DNA of 42,347 bases from Roseomonas sp. (GCA_028288745.1 JAQGHX010000190.1:1-42347), one strand, 5' to 3'; positions 15,921 to 25,875 are shown, counted from the stretch's first letter. Program-made: numbers and translations. The notes: generated from the sequence alone by a model not told the origin.

Positions 15921-15958
15921 TTAAGAGTCAGCTGCTCTACCAACTGAGCTAAGCGCCC
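15883..15958 (-). tRNA. tRNA-Lys (anticodon CTT), CCA encoded
   Basis: The reverse strand folds as a standard cloverleaf: acceptor GGGCGCT/AGCGCCC, D-arm GCTCAGTTGGTAGAGC, anticodon stem GCTGA/TCAGT with loop CTCTTAA giving anticodon CTT, T-arm CACGG-TTCGAGC-CCGTG, discriminator A and encoded CCA. A decayed integrase abuts and overlaps its 3' end, so this tRNA was used as an attachment site. Confidence 0.96.
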
Positions 15959-16033
15959 ATCTCATGACCGGAAGCGGCGGACCGCTTCGGTGTGGGCGGG
16001 CTTTTAGCGCGTCTGGCGGGAATGGCAACCCCT

Positions 16034-17191
16034 TCAATCGCGGGTGGCGCCAAATTCCGCGTGGCGATGCACATAGACCGACATCAGCAACCCGCAGCCC
16101 AGCATCGTTGTCAGCATGGCGGAACCACCGTGGCTGATCAGCGGCAGCGGCACCCCGCCCACCGGAATGCTGCCTGTCACCATCGCGATGTTCACGAAAA
16201 CATAGAGGAAGAAATTGGTGCCGAGGCCGACCGCCACCAGCCGCCCGAACTGGTGCCGGCACCGCACCGCCACCATCAGCGCGAAGGCCACCACCAAGGC
16301 CAGCAGCAGCAGCGTGGCCAGCGCGCCGACCAGGCCGAATTCCTCGGCCAGCATGGTGAAGATGAAATCCGTCTGCTTCTCCGGCAGGAAGTTCAGGTGG
16401 CCCTGGGTGCCCTGCAGAAATCCCTTCCCCCAGAGCCCGCCCGAGCCCAGCGCGATCTTGGACTGGATGATGTTGTAGCCGGCGCCCAGCGGGTCGCTCT
16501 CCGGGTCCAGGAAGGTCGTGATGCGGGCGCGCTGGTAGTCGTGCAGGTGTTCGTAGGCGATGGGCGCCGCGACGCCGGCGGCGGCCAGGATGGCGGCGAA
16601 TTTCCACCAGCGCACTCCGGCGGCCCAGAACACGGCGCCACCCACCATCAGCGTGATCATGCCGGTGCCGAGGTTGGGCTGCTTCAGGATCATCCCCACC
16701 GGCACCAGGACCGCGATGACGGGCGGGATCAGGAACAGCGGGTTGCCCACCCGCTCCCAGCTCGCGCGATGGAACCAGGCGGCCAGGCCCAGCACCAGCA
16801 TGATTTTCATCAGTTCGGAGGGCTGCAACTGGACGGGACCCAGCTCGATCCACCGCTGCGCGCCCTTCCCCACCTGCCCGTGCAGCGCCACCAGCACCAG
16901 CAATCCCACCCCCAGCGCATAGCCGAGCCAGGAGAGCTTCGCGATGATGCGGATGTCGATCATGGCGATGGAGAGCATCATCACCAGCCCGAAGCCGAAG
17001 CGCAGCGCGTGCTTGCTGGCATAGGGCTCGGCCGCGCCGCCGCCGGCCGAATAGAGCGCCACATACCCCACCGCCGCGATGGCGCAGAGCAGGATCACGA
17101 AGCTCCAGGGGATCAGCCAGAACTTTTCCAGCACACCGGCACCGCGGTCGCGGGTCAGCAGGCGGCGCTCGAAGAAGGTGGTGGTGATCAT
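16034..17191 (-). CDS. rodA: Rod shape-determining protein RodA (peptidoglycan glycosyltransferase)
   Basis: A 385-residue SEDS-family membrane protein with about ten transmembrane helices. Hallmarks include GAQRWIELGPVQLQPSELMKI, the LKQPNLGTG loop, GYNIIQSKIALGSGGLWGKG, and the C-terminal GGVPLPLISHGGSAML. RodA polymerises lipid II into glycan strands and pairs with PBP2 in the elongasome. Its ATG overlaps the mrdA stop by 4 bp, so RodA and PBP2 are translationally coupled. Last gene of the mre/mrd operon. Confidence 0.97.
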   Translation of the reverse strand: MITTTFFERRLLTRDRGAGVLEKFWLIPWSFVILLCAIAAVGYVALYSAGGGAAEPYASKHALRFGFGLVMMLSIAMIDIRIIAKLSWLGYALGVGLLVLVALHGQVGKGAQRWIELGPVQLQPSELMKIMLVLGLAAWFHRASWERVGNPLFLIPPVIAVLVPVGMILKQPNLGTGMITLMVGGAVFWAAGVRWWKFAAILAAAGVAAPIAYEHLHDYQRARITTFLDPESDPLGAGYNIIQSKIALGSGGLWGKGFLQGTQGHLNFLPEKQTDFIFTMLAEEFGLVGALATLLLLALVVAFALMVAVRCRHQFGRLVAVGLGTNFFLYVFVNIAMVTGSIPVGGVPLPLISHGGSAMLTTMLGCGLLMSVYVHRHAEFGATRD

Positions 17192-19107
17192 CGGCGGGTG
17201 GCTCCAGGCGGTGCCGGGGCTTCGGCCAGTTGTGGCGGGTGCGCGGCCTCGGCCGTGCGGGCACCGGGCGCGGCCGGCGGCGTGGCGCCGGGGCGAAAGC
17301 GGTTCAGCACGTCCGTCATGATTTCCTTGGCCAGCGGCGCGGCGGCGCCGGAGCCGCTGTTGCCATGCTCGACCACGACGGAAATGGCATATTGCGGGTT
17401 GTCATAGGGCGCGAAGGCCACGAACAGCGCGTGCGGGCGCCATTCGCGCGGCATGGTCTCGATCCGGAAGCCCCGCTCGCGTTGCTCACGCGAGACGCGG
17501 CGCACCTGGACCGAGCCTGTCTTGCCCGCCAGCACCCCTACCGAGGCCGCCAGCCGCCCGGCCTTGCCGGTACCGCCCTCCTCGTTCACCACGGCCCACA
17601 TGCCCTCGCGCATCAGCTTCAGGTCACGTTCCGGGATGCCGATCATCGGCCAGTCCTCGGCCACGACGCCGCGCACCGCCTTTCCGCTGACCGAGCGGGT
17701 CAGGTGCGGCTGCACCGCCCGCCCGGTGGCCAGCCGCGCCGCCATGGTGGCCAGCGACAGCGGCGTGAGCTGGTAGAAGCCCTGCCCGATGCCATGCACC
17801 ACGGTATCGCCCAGGTTCCACGGCTTGCCCTGGTCGATCCGCCATTGCCGCGTGGGCACGAAGCCGCGGCGGGTGCCGGGCAGCTCGATCTCCAGGTCCA
17901 CGCCCAGGCCGAAGCGCTTGGCCATGGCGGAGATCTTGTCGATGCCGGTACGCTTGGCGATCTCGTAGAAATAGACGTCGCAGGAATTCTTCAGCCCGCC
18001 CCGCATGTCCACGCTGCCATGGCCATAGCGGCTCCAGCAATGGAAGCGGGTGTCGCCCAGGTCGTAATGCCCTGGGCAGAAGACCCGGTCGGCCGGGCCG
18101 ATGGCCTTGGCCTCCAGCGCCGCGAGGCCCACGATCATCTTGAAGGTGGAGCCTGGCGCGTAGAGCCCGTTGGTCGTCTTGTTGATCAGCGGCGTGGAAC
18201 GGTTGCGCGTCCATTCCCGCCACTGCGCGGAGGAGATGCCGGAGCTGAACAGGTTGGGGTCGAAGCTGGGCTGGCTCGCCATGGCGACGACCTCGCCATT
18301 GCGCGCATCCATCACCACCACGCTGGTGCCTTCCTCGATGCGCCCGCGCACCGATTTCTGCAATTCGGCGTCGATCGAGATGGTCACATCCTGGCCGCGC
18401 GCGCCTTCCCGCCGGTCCAGCTCGCGGATCACGCGGCCGACGGCATTGACCTCGAACTGCACGGTGCCGGCGCTGCCGCGCAGGACCTTGTCGTGGAACT
18501 TCTCGACCCCGGAGCGGCCGACGCGGATGCCCGGCAATTCCAGCAGCGGGTCGCCATCGATATCGGCCTCGGCGGGCGGGGCCACATAGCCCACCACATG
18601 CGCCAGATGCTCGGCCCACGGATACTGCCTTGTGGTGCCGACATCGACGCTGATGCCCGGCAGGTCGGGCGCGTTGACCTCGATCCTCGCCATCTCCTCC
18701 CAGGTCAGGAACTCGCGCACCACGGCGGGCACGAAGCGGCGGCGGCGGCGCACCTCGCGCTCGATGCGCGCCCGATCCTGCTCCGTCAGCGGGATGATGC
18801 GGGAGAGCGTCTCAAGGGTCGAGGCGACGTCCTGGGTCTGCTCGGCCACCAGCAGGGCGCGCCAGTTCAGGTCGTTGGCGGCGATGACCCGCCCGGCCCG
18901 GTCCAGCACCCGCCCGCGCGGCGGCGCGATCAGCCGGGCGGAAATGCGGTTCTCCTCGGCCAGGGTGGCGTAGCGCTCACCCTGTTCCAGTTGCAGCTTC
19001 TGCAGCCGCCAGCCCAGGAAGCCGAGCATGCCCCCCTGCCCCGCGCCCAGCATCAGCGCCCGGCGCGTGAAGACGCCACGGCGGCGCTCTTCCTCTTTCT
19101 TGCTCAT
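17188..19107 (-). CDS. mrdA: Penicillin-binding protein 2 (elongation transpeptidase)
   Basis: A 639-residue class B penicillin-binding protein. A single N-terminal membrane segment (~17-34) follows a charged cytosolic start; the pedestal domain includes APPRGRVLDRAGRVIA; the transpeptidase domain carries S320-T-F-K, the S375-C-D motif and K529-T-G-S. It cross-links peptidoglycan during cell elongation together with RodA. The ATG is 1 bp past the mreD stop. The C-terminus has a Pro/Ala-rich tail of about 30 residues beyond the catalytic domain. Confidence 0.97.
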   Translation of the reverse strand: MSKKEEERRRGVFTRRALMLGAGQGGMLGFLGWRLQKLQLEQGERYATLAEENRISARLIAPPRGRVLDRAGRVIAANDLNWRALLVAEQTQDVASTLETLSRIIPLTEQDRARIEREVRRRRRFVPAVVREFLTWEEMARIEVNAPDLPGISVDVGTTRQYPWAEHLAHVVGYVAPPAEADIDGDPLLELPGIRVGRSGVEKFHDKVLRGSAGTVQFEVNAVGRVIRELDRREGARGQDVTISIDAELQKSVRGRIEEGTSVVVMDARNGEVVAMASQPSFDPNLFSSGISSAQWREWTRNRSTPLINKTTNGLYAPGSTFKMIVGLAALEAKAIGPADRVFCPGHYDLGDTRFHCWSRYGHGSVDMRGGLKNSCDVYFYEIAKRTGIDKISAMAKRFGLGVDLEIELPGTRRGFVPTRQWRIDQGKPWNLGDTVVHGIGQGFYQLTPLSLATMAARLATGRAVQPHLTRSVSGKAVRGVVAEDWPMIGIPERDLKLMREGMWAVVNEEGGTGKAGRLAASVGVLAGKTGSVQVRRVSREQRERGFRIETMPREWRPHALFVAFAPYDNPQYAISVVVEHGNSGSGAAAPLAKEIMTDVLNRFRPGATPPAAPGARTAEAAHPPQLAEAPAPPGATRR

Positions 19108-19108
19108 G

Positions 19109-19642
19109 TCAGGCCAGATCCTCGGCCCGTTGCATGGCCTTGTGCAAGCGGGTCAGCAATGCCGCGATGGCGGGGTAGAAACCGATGCAGAGCACCCAGA
19201 ACACCACTCCTGGCACCGGCGGCGGCAGGCGCCAGTTCAACCCGGCCTGCAACAGATAGCCCAGCAGCGCGGCACCCAGCGCGAAGCCGGCGAAGGCCAG
19301 CCACACCACCAGGAAGGATTGCCGCGCCAGCAGCCGCCGCAGGCGCAGCACGAAGCCGTGCACCACCAGCATGGTCAGGATGCCGATACCCAGCGGCGCG
19401 AAGGCCAGCAGGTCCTGCAACAGCCCGATGCCGAAGCACACGGCCGGCGACATCGCGGCCGGGCGGAACAACGACCAGAAGAACACGCAGGCCAGCGCCA
19501 CCGCCGGCAGGGCCGATGGCAGCCCCACGGGCGCCGAGACCAGCACCATCAGCAGGGCGGTGGAGACCGCCGGAAAAGCCGCGCGCGCCAGGGCGTCCAG
19601 GCGCCGCAGCAAGCCCGGCGCGGGTTCGTGCCTGCCCTTCAA
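19109..19642 (-). CDS. mreD: Rod shape-determining protein MreD
   Basis: A 177-residue hydrophobic protein with five or six membrane helices, placed exactly between mreC and mrdA as in the standard elongasome operon. Conserved-looking segment GIGLLQDLLAFAPLGIGIL fits the MreD family. The track start is a TTG at 19642, 8 bp past the mreC stop, with a weak ribosome site; an internal start near 19612 is possible. It links cytoplasmic MreB to the periplasmic synthases. Confidence 0.92.
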   Translation of the reverse strand: MKGRHEPAPGLLRRLDALARAAFPAVSTALLMVLVSAPVGLPSALPAVALACVFFWSLFRPAAMSPAVCFGIGLLQDLLAFAPLGIGILTMLVVHGFVLRLRRLLARQSFLVVWLAFAGFALGAALLGYLLQAGLNWRLPPPVPGVVFWVLCIGFYPAIAALLTRLHKAMQRAEDLA

Positions 19643-19650
19643 GCGGCCGC

Positions 19651-20514
19651 TCAGCGCCGCCCGCGCGGCTCGGGGCGGGCGACCGCTTCCGGCGGCAGGA
19701 TGCCGGTCAGGCCAAAGTCGAAGATGCGCAGGAGGTCCAGCCGGTCCAGCCGCGCGAACAATTCCACTTCCGCCGTGCCGCCTTCCGTCCAGTGCACCAC
19801 GCCCACCGGCAGGCCCGCCGGAAAGACGGAAGCCTCGGCGCTGGTGACGACGCGCTCGCCCTCCTGCGGGCGGGTGCCTTCGGGCCAGTGCTGCAGGCGG
19901 GGCTCATCGCCATTGGTGCCGGCCATGATGGCGCGTGCCCGGCTGCCTTCCAGCGTTACCGGAATACGGCTGTTCATATCGGTGACCAGCAGCACGCGGG
20001 CGGAGCGGCTGCCGACCTCGGTCACCCGCCCGGCCAGGCCGCGCTCGTCCAGCGCCACCTGCCCCTTGCGGATCTCGGCGCCAGGGCCGGTGGCCAGCAG
20101 CACGGCGCGGGCATAGGTGCCGCCGGCATCGGCCACCACGCGCGCGGTGCGCAGACTGGCGGGAGCCTCCGGCACCAGGTTCAACTGGCGCCGCAGCAGG
20201 GTATTCTCCGATTCCAGCGAGAGGGCGGCGGCCTGCCAGCGGTGCAGGCGGTCATTCTCCTCCCGCAGCCGCGCATTCTCGGCGCGCATGGCCCAGAGCA
20301 GGCGCGCTTCCTGCACCGCGCCCCGCACCGCGCCCAGCGGCTGGGCCACCACGGCGTAGATCGGGGCCAGCGTGTCGGAGAGCGCCATGCGGGCACGATC
20401 GACCAGTACGGTGTCAGCCTTGCCGATCAGCATGGTGCCGAAGGCAAGGGCCACCAGCACTGGCAAGGACAAGCGCGACAGAGCCTGGCGCAGCGGAATG
20501 CTGAGACGGATCAA
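19651..20514 (-). CDS. mreC: Rod shape-determining protein MreC
   Basis: A 287-residue bitopic protein: one membrane helix (~15-30), a coiled coil (EARLLWAMRAENARLREEND), then the two beta-barrel domains with ARVVADAGGTYARAVLLATG and VLLVTDMNSRIPVTLEGS. MreC activates PBP2/RodA from the periplasmic side. The start appears to be a TTG at 20514, preceded by AAAGG; no nearby ATG fits. The C-terminal ARPEPRGRR is a short basic tail. Second gene of the operon, 69 bp after mreB. Confidence 0.95.
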   Translation of the reverse strand: MIRLSIPLRQALSRLSLPVLVALAFGTMLIGKADTVLVDRARMALSDTLAPIYAVVAQPLGAVRGAVQEARLLWAMRAENARLREENDRLHRWQAAALSLESENTLLRRQLNLVPEAPASLRTARVVADAGGTYARAVLLATGPGAEIRKGQVALDERGLAGRVTEVGSRSARVLLVTDMNSRIPVTLEGSRARAIMAGTNGDEPRLQHWPEGTRPQEGERVVTSAEASVFPAGLPVGVVHWTEGGTAEVELFARLDRLDLLRIFDFGLTGILPPEAVARPEPRGRR

Positions 20515-20583
20515 GGCACGGCCTTTCTCTGCCCTGGAGTTGGATCAACGATCCGGCCGGATGCCGGGTTTACCCCGAGACCC

Positions 20584-21714
<1,131 letters not shown>

Positions 21715-21801
21715 TCAAGCCGCAATCCATGACCAGGGTGCAACCCCGCCATGGACCGCGCGTTTTCACACCGTAGAAATCAACCTTCTAGGGATTAACC
21801 C

Positions 21802-22041
21802 ATGCGTAAGACGTCTCTTGCCCTTCTCGCCCTTGCCGGTCTCAGCCTGGGCGCCTGCGGTTATTCGACGGGTGACCGGGCTGCCTCCGGTGGTCTGCTG
21901 GGCGCGGGCGCGGGCGCGGCGGTTGGCTCGCTCAGCGGCAATGCCGGCACGGGTGCCCTGCTCGGCGCCGGCGCGGGTGCGCTGGGCGGCGCGGTGACCA
22001 GCCCCAACCAGGTGAACCTGGGCCGTCCCGCCTGGCGCTGA
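21802..22041 (+). CDS. Small glycine-zipper outer-membrane lipoprotein
   Basis: A 79-residue lipoprotein: signal MRKTSLALLALAGLSLGAC with lipobox LGAC (Cys19), then glycine-zipper repeats GGLLGAGAGAAVGSLSG and GALLGAGAGALGGAV that resemble the YMGG/17-kDa-antigen type motif and may insert into membrane. Function not known. It is divergent from mreB and followed by a strong terminator, so it is monocistronic. Confidence 0.8.
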   Translation: MRKTSLALLALAGLSLGACGYSTGDRAASGGLLGAGAGAAVGSLSGNAGTGALLGAGAGALGGAVTSPNQVNLGRPAWR

Positions 22042-22069
22042 GCCAGCCGTCAATACCATGTTCATGCGT

Positions 22070-22096
22070 GGCCGGCCCCTCGGGGCCGGCCTTTTT
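22070..22096 (+). terminator. Rho-independent terminator of the glycine-zipper lipoprotein gene
   Basis: GGCCGGCCCC, loop TC, GGGGCCGGCC followed directly by TTTTT: a textbook intrinsic terminator on the plus strand. It also lies just beyond the 3' end of the convergent leuA gene. Confidence 0.9.
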
Positions 22097-22113
22097 CGTA
22101 TGAGGCCGGTGCC

Positions 22114-23706
22114 TTAGCTCGCGGCCTGGGCATGCAGGATCTCCGGCGGGGCCGTGCGGCCACGCTTGGCCATCAGCTTGTTCAGCGCATGCACATAGGC
22201 CCGCGCGGAGGCCACGATCGTGTCGGTATCCGCCCCCTGCCCGTCCACCAGCTTGCCGTCCTCCTCCAGCCGCACGGTCACGCGCGCCTGGGCATCGGTG
22301 CCGCCGGTGACGGACTGCACGGCATAGAGCTTCAGGCCGGCACGGTGCGGGACGACCTGCTGCAGGGCATTGAAGGTGGCGTCCACGGCGCCGTCGCCAC
22401 CGGCCACGCCATCGCACAGCTCGCCATCGACCTCCAGCGCCACGCTGGCAATGGGGCGGGTGCCCAGGCCGGTGGCCACCGTCATGGCGACCAGCTTCAC
22501 GCGGTCATGGCCACGCACCACCTCGTCATCCACCAGCGCGACGATGTCCTCGTCGTAGACGACCTTCTTGCGGTCGGCCAGGTCCTTGAAGCGCTTGAAG
22601 GCGTCGTTCAACTGGTTGTCGCCCAGCGTGTAGCCCAGTGTGGACAGCTTGTCGCGGAAGGCGGCGCGGCCGGAATGCTTGCCCATGACCAGCGAGCTGG
22701 TGGTCCAGCCGATGCTCTCCGGCGTCATGATCTCGTAGGTCGCGCTGTCCTTCAGCATACCATCCTGGTGGATGCCGGACTCGTGCGCGAAGGCGTTGCG
22801 GCCGACGATGGCCTTGTTCGGCTGCACGTCGAAGCTGGTGATGGTGGCCAGCAGCCGGCTGGTGCGCAGGATATTCTGCGTGACGATGCCGGTGGTATAG
22901 GGGTGCAGGTCCGGCCGCGTGCGCAGCACCATCGCGACCTCTTCCAGCGCCGCGTTGCCGGCGCGCTCGCCGATACCGTTGATGGTGGCCTCGACCTGCC
23001 GCGCGCCGGCGGTCAGGCAGGCCAGGGTATTCGCCACCGCCATGCCCAGGTCGTCATGGTTATGGGCGGAGAATATCACCTGGTCCGCGCCCGGCACCCG
23101 TTCCCGCACGCTGTTAAAAATGTGGGCCATGTCGGCGGGCATGGCGTAGCCCACGGTGTCGGGGATGTTGATGGTGGTGGCGCCGGCGCGGATGGCGGCC
23201 TCGACGCAGCGGCACAGGAAATCCAGGTCGGTGCGGCTGCCATCCTCGGCGGACCATTCCACATCGGCCACGTGGTTGCGCGCCAGAGTGACGGATTTGG
23301 CGATGGCGTCCAGCACGTCCTCGCGGCTCATCCGCAGCTTGACGCGCATATGCAGGTCGCTGGTGGACAGGAAGGTATGGATGCGGCTGCGGGCGGCGGG
23401 CTTCACCGCCTCGGCCGCGCGCAGGATGTCGCCGGGTGCCGATCGCGACAGGCCGCAGACCACCGGCCCGTCCTTGGCAAAGCGGCCGGCAATGGACTGC
23501 ACGCTGTCGAAATCGCCCTGGCTGGCGATGGGGAAGCCGGCTTCCATCACATCGACGCCCAGTTCCGCCAGGGCTTCCGCCATGCGCAGCTTCTCTTCCA
23601 GGTTCATGGAGAAGCCGGGGGATTGCTCGCCATCGCGCAGCGTGGTGTCGAAGACGATGACGCGGTTGGCCGCGATGGTGCCGAAGCTGGGGTGGTTAAT
23701 GGCCAT
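22114..23706 (-). CDS. leuA: 2-isopropylmalate synthase
   Basis: A 530-residue enzyme condensing acetyl-CoA with 2-oxoisovalerate, the first step of leucine synthesis. The TIM barrel begins with FDTTLRDGEQSPGFSMN; metal-ligand motif FSAHNHDDLGMAVANTL; NGIGERAGNAALEEVA follows; the C-terminal ~130 residues (ATGLGTRPIASVALEVDG onward) form the leucine-binding regulatory domain, so feedback inhibition is expected. The start ATG at 23706 has AAGGAA upstream. A leader peptide with Leu codons lies ~90 bp before it, implying additional control by attenuation. Confidence 0.97.
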   Translation of the reverse strand: MAINHPSFGTIAANRVIVFDTTLRDGEQSPGFSMNLEEKLRMAEALAELGVDVMEAGFPIASQGDFDSVQSIAGRFAKDGPVVCGLSRSAPGDILRAAEAVKPAARSRIHTFLSTSDLHMRVKLRMSREDVLDAIAKSVTLARNHVADVEWSAEDGSRTDLDFLCRCVEAAIRAGATTINIPDTVGYAMPADMAHIFNSVRERVPGADQVIFSAHNHDDLGMAVANTLACLTAGARQVEATINGIGERAGNAALEEVAMVLRTRPDLHPYTTGIVTQNILRTSRLLATITSFDVQPNKAIVGRNAFAHESGIHQDGMLKDSATYEIMTPESIGWTTSSLVMGKHSGRAAFRDKLSTLGYTLGDNQLNDAFKRFKDLADRKKVVYDEDIVALVDDEVVRGHDRVKLVAMTVATGLGTRPIASVALEVDGELCDGVAGGDGAVDATFNALQQVVPHRAGLKLYAVQSVTGGTDAQARVTVRLEEDGKLVDGQGADTDTIVASARAYVHALNKLMAKRGRTAPPEILHAQAAS

Positions 23707-23797
23707 GGTGGCGTTCCTTCGTTGACTTTTGCCGGGCAGCAGAGGGCACGCGGGCCCGATTGGTCCCCCTGAGCGATGCCGGCAGGTCAGCCGGGCG

Positions 23798-23908
23798 TCA
23801 CGCCCAGGGGCGGCTAAGTCGAAGGAGGAGGAGGCCGGGAAGCGCGCGCACAGCCACGCCGGACGAAGGTCCGGTCAGCAGCGGGTTGCAGCGCGCGGTT
23901 GCGGTCAT
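23798..23908 (-). CDS. Leucine-rich leader peptide upstream of leuA (attenuator)
   Basis: A 36-codon reading frame, too short for the ORF track: it starts ATG at 23908, contains the run GLLLLRLSRPWA at its end and stops with TGA at 23798. Six of its last 14 codons before the stop region are Leu (CTT, CTC, CTC, CTC, CTT, CTT). The stop codon sits in a hairpin loop (GGGCG-TGA-CGCCC). Position, size and cognate codons are those of amino-acid biosynthetic leader peptides, whose ribosome stalling controls a downstream terminator/antiterminator. No ribosome site precedes the ATG, and a promoter ends 7 bp before it, so the message is probably leaderless. Inferred by reading only. Confidence 0.72.
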   Translation of the reverse strand: MTATARCNPLLTGPSSGVAVRALPGLLLLRLSRPWA

Positions 23909-23915
23909 GGAACCA

Positions 23916-23944
23916 ACGATAGGCACAGGCGGGCGCCCCCGCAA
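23916..23944 (-). promoter_or_regulatory. Promoter of the leuA leader transcript
   Basis: On the minus strand TTGCGG (23944-23939), 17-bp spacer, TATCGT (23921-23916). Transcription would begin at or beside the A of the leader ATG at 23908. Confidence 0.55.
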
Positions 23945-23988
23945 GGGCGGAAATGCCCGCCGCGCGCCATGTCGGGCTTTGCCGCCCC

Positions 23989-25191
23989 TCAGGCTTTTTC
24001 ACCGGTATAGCCGACCGTGCTGTTGCCCAGCCGGACGGTGGCCCAGAGGAAGGGCGCCATGGCCTCCGGCAGCAGGTTGATGCCGAGGCCCGGGCCATCC
24101 GGGATGCTGACCCGCCCTCCCTGGATGCGGCCTTCCGGCGGGTCGTCGGTGATCTCCACATAACCCTCCATCCCCTGCCACATCGGATAGATTTCCTGGA
24201 TGGCGAAATTCGGGATGCAGGCGGCGAATTGCAGCGCCACCGCCGTCGCCAGCGGGCTGCCGCAGACATGGGGCTGCACGCGCATGCCATAGGCCTCGGC
24301 CATGGCGGCGATCTTCTTGCCCTCCATGATGCCGCCGGTGAGGCCCAGATCGGGCTGGATGATATCCACGGCGCGGGATTCCATCATCGGCAGGAAGCCG
24401 AAGCGGGTATAAAGCCGCTCCCCCGCCGCGACGGGCATGCGGATGCCGTCGGAAATCTTTTTCAGCGACGGCACGTCGAAGGGGTCGCAGGGCTCCTCGA
24501 CAAAGAAAATATCGAACTGCTCGATTTTGCGGCAAAAGCGCATCGTCTCGTCCGTGGTCAGCCCGCCGCTGAGGTCGAGCATGATATCCACATCCGGCCC
24601 GACCGCCTGCCGCAGCGCCTCCACTTTCCGCAACGCCATGCTCATGGCCTCGCGGCTCAGGGCGCGGCGCGACGGGTGGCGGGAGGTCGCCTGCGGATGC
24701 GCCTCGCGATAGGCGAAGGGGTAGAATTTCAGCGCGTCATAGCCCTCGGCCACGGCCTTTTGCGCGGCCTCGACGAAGGGCTCGATCTCCCGATGCTCCT
24801 GCCCCCAGCCATTGTGGTAGAGGCGTACATCATCGCGCATCTTGCCACCCAGCAGCTCATAGACCGGCACGCCAAGGGCGCGGCCCTTGATGTCCCACAA
24901 AGCCTGCTCGATCGCGCTGATGGCGGAGAAGACGATGGGCCCGCCGCCCTTGGCCCAGAAGGTGTGGTCATACATCTCGGACCACAGCGCCTCGATGCGG
25001 AAGGGGTCTGCGCCGAGGATCATGCGCTCGGCGATATCGCGCAGCATGCCGGCGGCGGCGGTGGCGCCCAGGCCATAGGCGATGCCGGCCTCACCGATGC
25101 CGGTGATGCCCGCGTCGGTATCGATCTCGACGATGACAGGGTGCAGGCGGGCCATCCGGACGATGGAGATCCGGACTTCAGTGATCTTCAT
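23989..25191 (-). CDS. Mandelate racemase/muconate lactonizing enzyme family dehydratase
   Basis: A 400-residue enolase-superfamily protein. Capping domain 1-125 (ITEVRISIVRMARLHPVIVE); barrel metal ligands D206 (IMLDLSGG), E232 (FFVEEP) and E258 (AAGERL), spaced 26/26 as in galactonate-dehydratase-like acid-sugar dehydratases; a possible base H308 (QPHVCGSP) and K155 (ALKFYPF). The His that follows the first ligand in galactonate dehydratase (D-x-H) is Ser here, so its substrate or stereochemistry may differ. Likely dehydrates a sugar acid or related hydroxyacid. It ends only 45 bp before the leuA leader promoter; no catabolic partner is adjacent except a broken permease. Confidence 0.88.
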   Translation of the reverse strand: MKITEVRISIVRMARLHPVIVEIDTDAGITGIGEAGIAYGLGATAAAGMLRDIAERMILGADPFRIEALWSEMYDHTFWAKGGGPIVFSAISAIEQALWDIKGRALGVPVYELLGGKMRDDVRLYHNGWGQEHREIEPFVEAAQKAVAEGYDALKFYPFAYREAHPQATSRHPSRRALSREAMSMALRKVEALRQAVGPDVDIMLDLSGGLTTDETMRFCRKIEQFDIFFVEEPCDPFDVPSLKKISDGIRMPVAAGERLYTRFGFLPMMESRAVDIIQPDLGLTGGIMEGKKIAAMAEAYGMRVQPHVCGSPLATAVALQFAACIPNFAIQEIYPMWQGMEGYVEITDDPPEGRIQGGRVSIPDGPGLGINLLPEAMAPFLWATVRLGNSTVGYTGEKA

Positions 25192-25227
25192 GATAAGCCT
25201 CGGGCAAGGGGCGGCGGGATGGGCTGT

Positions 25228-25770
25228 TCACGACAACCATATCAGCGCGGCCAGGGCCAGCAGCAAAGCCGGCGGCGTCACCACCAGCCCCACCCGCAGG
25301 AAGCCCGCCAGGCACCGACATGCAGGTTCTCCCGCCGGATCGCCAGCAGCCACAGGATGGTGGCGAGCGAGCCGGTGACGGAGAGGCTCGGCCCCAGGCC
25401 GATGCCGATCAGCACCGCCCCCGCCCGCTTCGGCGAAACCGCCGCCGTATGCACCACCGCGCCGGCCAGCAGCCCCGGCGGGCAGGTTGTTCACCAGGTT
25501 GGTCGCCACCGCCACCCAGCACGCCACTGCCCCAGGCGGCGGTGGCGGGCTCGGCCGCCGCGGCACCGCGCAGCGCCTGGATCAGCCAGGGCAGCAATGG
25601 CGTCTGCTCCAGCGCCTCCACCGCCACGAACAGGCCGGCGACCAGCGGCAGCACCGCCCAGGACACCCCCTTCAGCACCGCCAGCGGGTTCTGCCGTTGC
25701 GCCAGCAGCACCACCGCCACCGTCGCCAGCCCGTCCCGCACATCGGCCGGGAAGAAGTTCAGGCCATAAC
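25228..25770 (-). pseudogene. ArsB/SLC13-like ion permease, C-terminal half, frameshifted
   Basis: Three minus-strand frames must be joined to read one protein: VSWAVLPLVAGLFVAVEALE..WGSGVL in one, ACWVAVATNLVNNLPAG in the second, LIGIGLGPSLSVTGSLATIL in the third, then back to FLRVGLVVTPPALLLALAAL before the stop at 25228. Together they match the C-terminal half of ArsB-like arsenite/anion permeases. At least three single-base indels and absence of the N-terminal half make it a pseudogene. Its upstream boundary near 25770 has no start or signal. Confidence 0.75.
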
Positions 25771-25875
25771 GTGCGTGGGTGGGGTGGCGCCTGACACGGC
25801 AGGGCGGGTCATCTGGCTCATTGGGGGGCCGCTCCGTGCTCTCAGGCAATGCCGCAACGGCGATAGGAAGGTTCG

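Noticed and set aside
22132-23772. 546-residue plus-strand ORF opposite leuA
   Set aside because: Shadow of leuA; composition (His/Gly/Arg-rich) is typical of antisense frames in GC-rich DNA.
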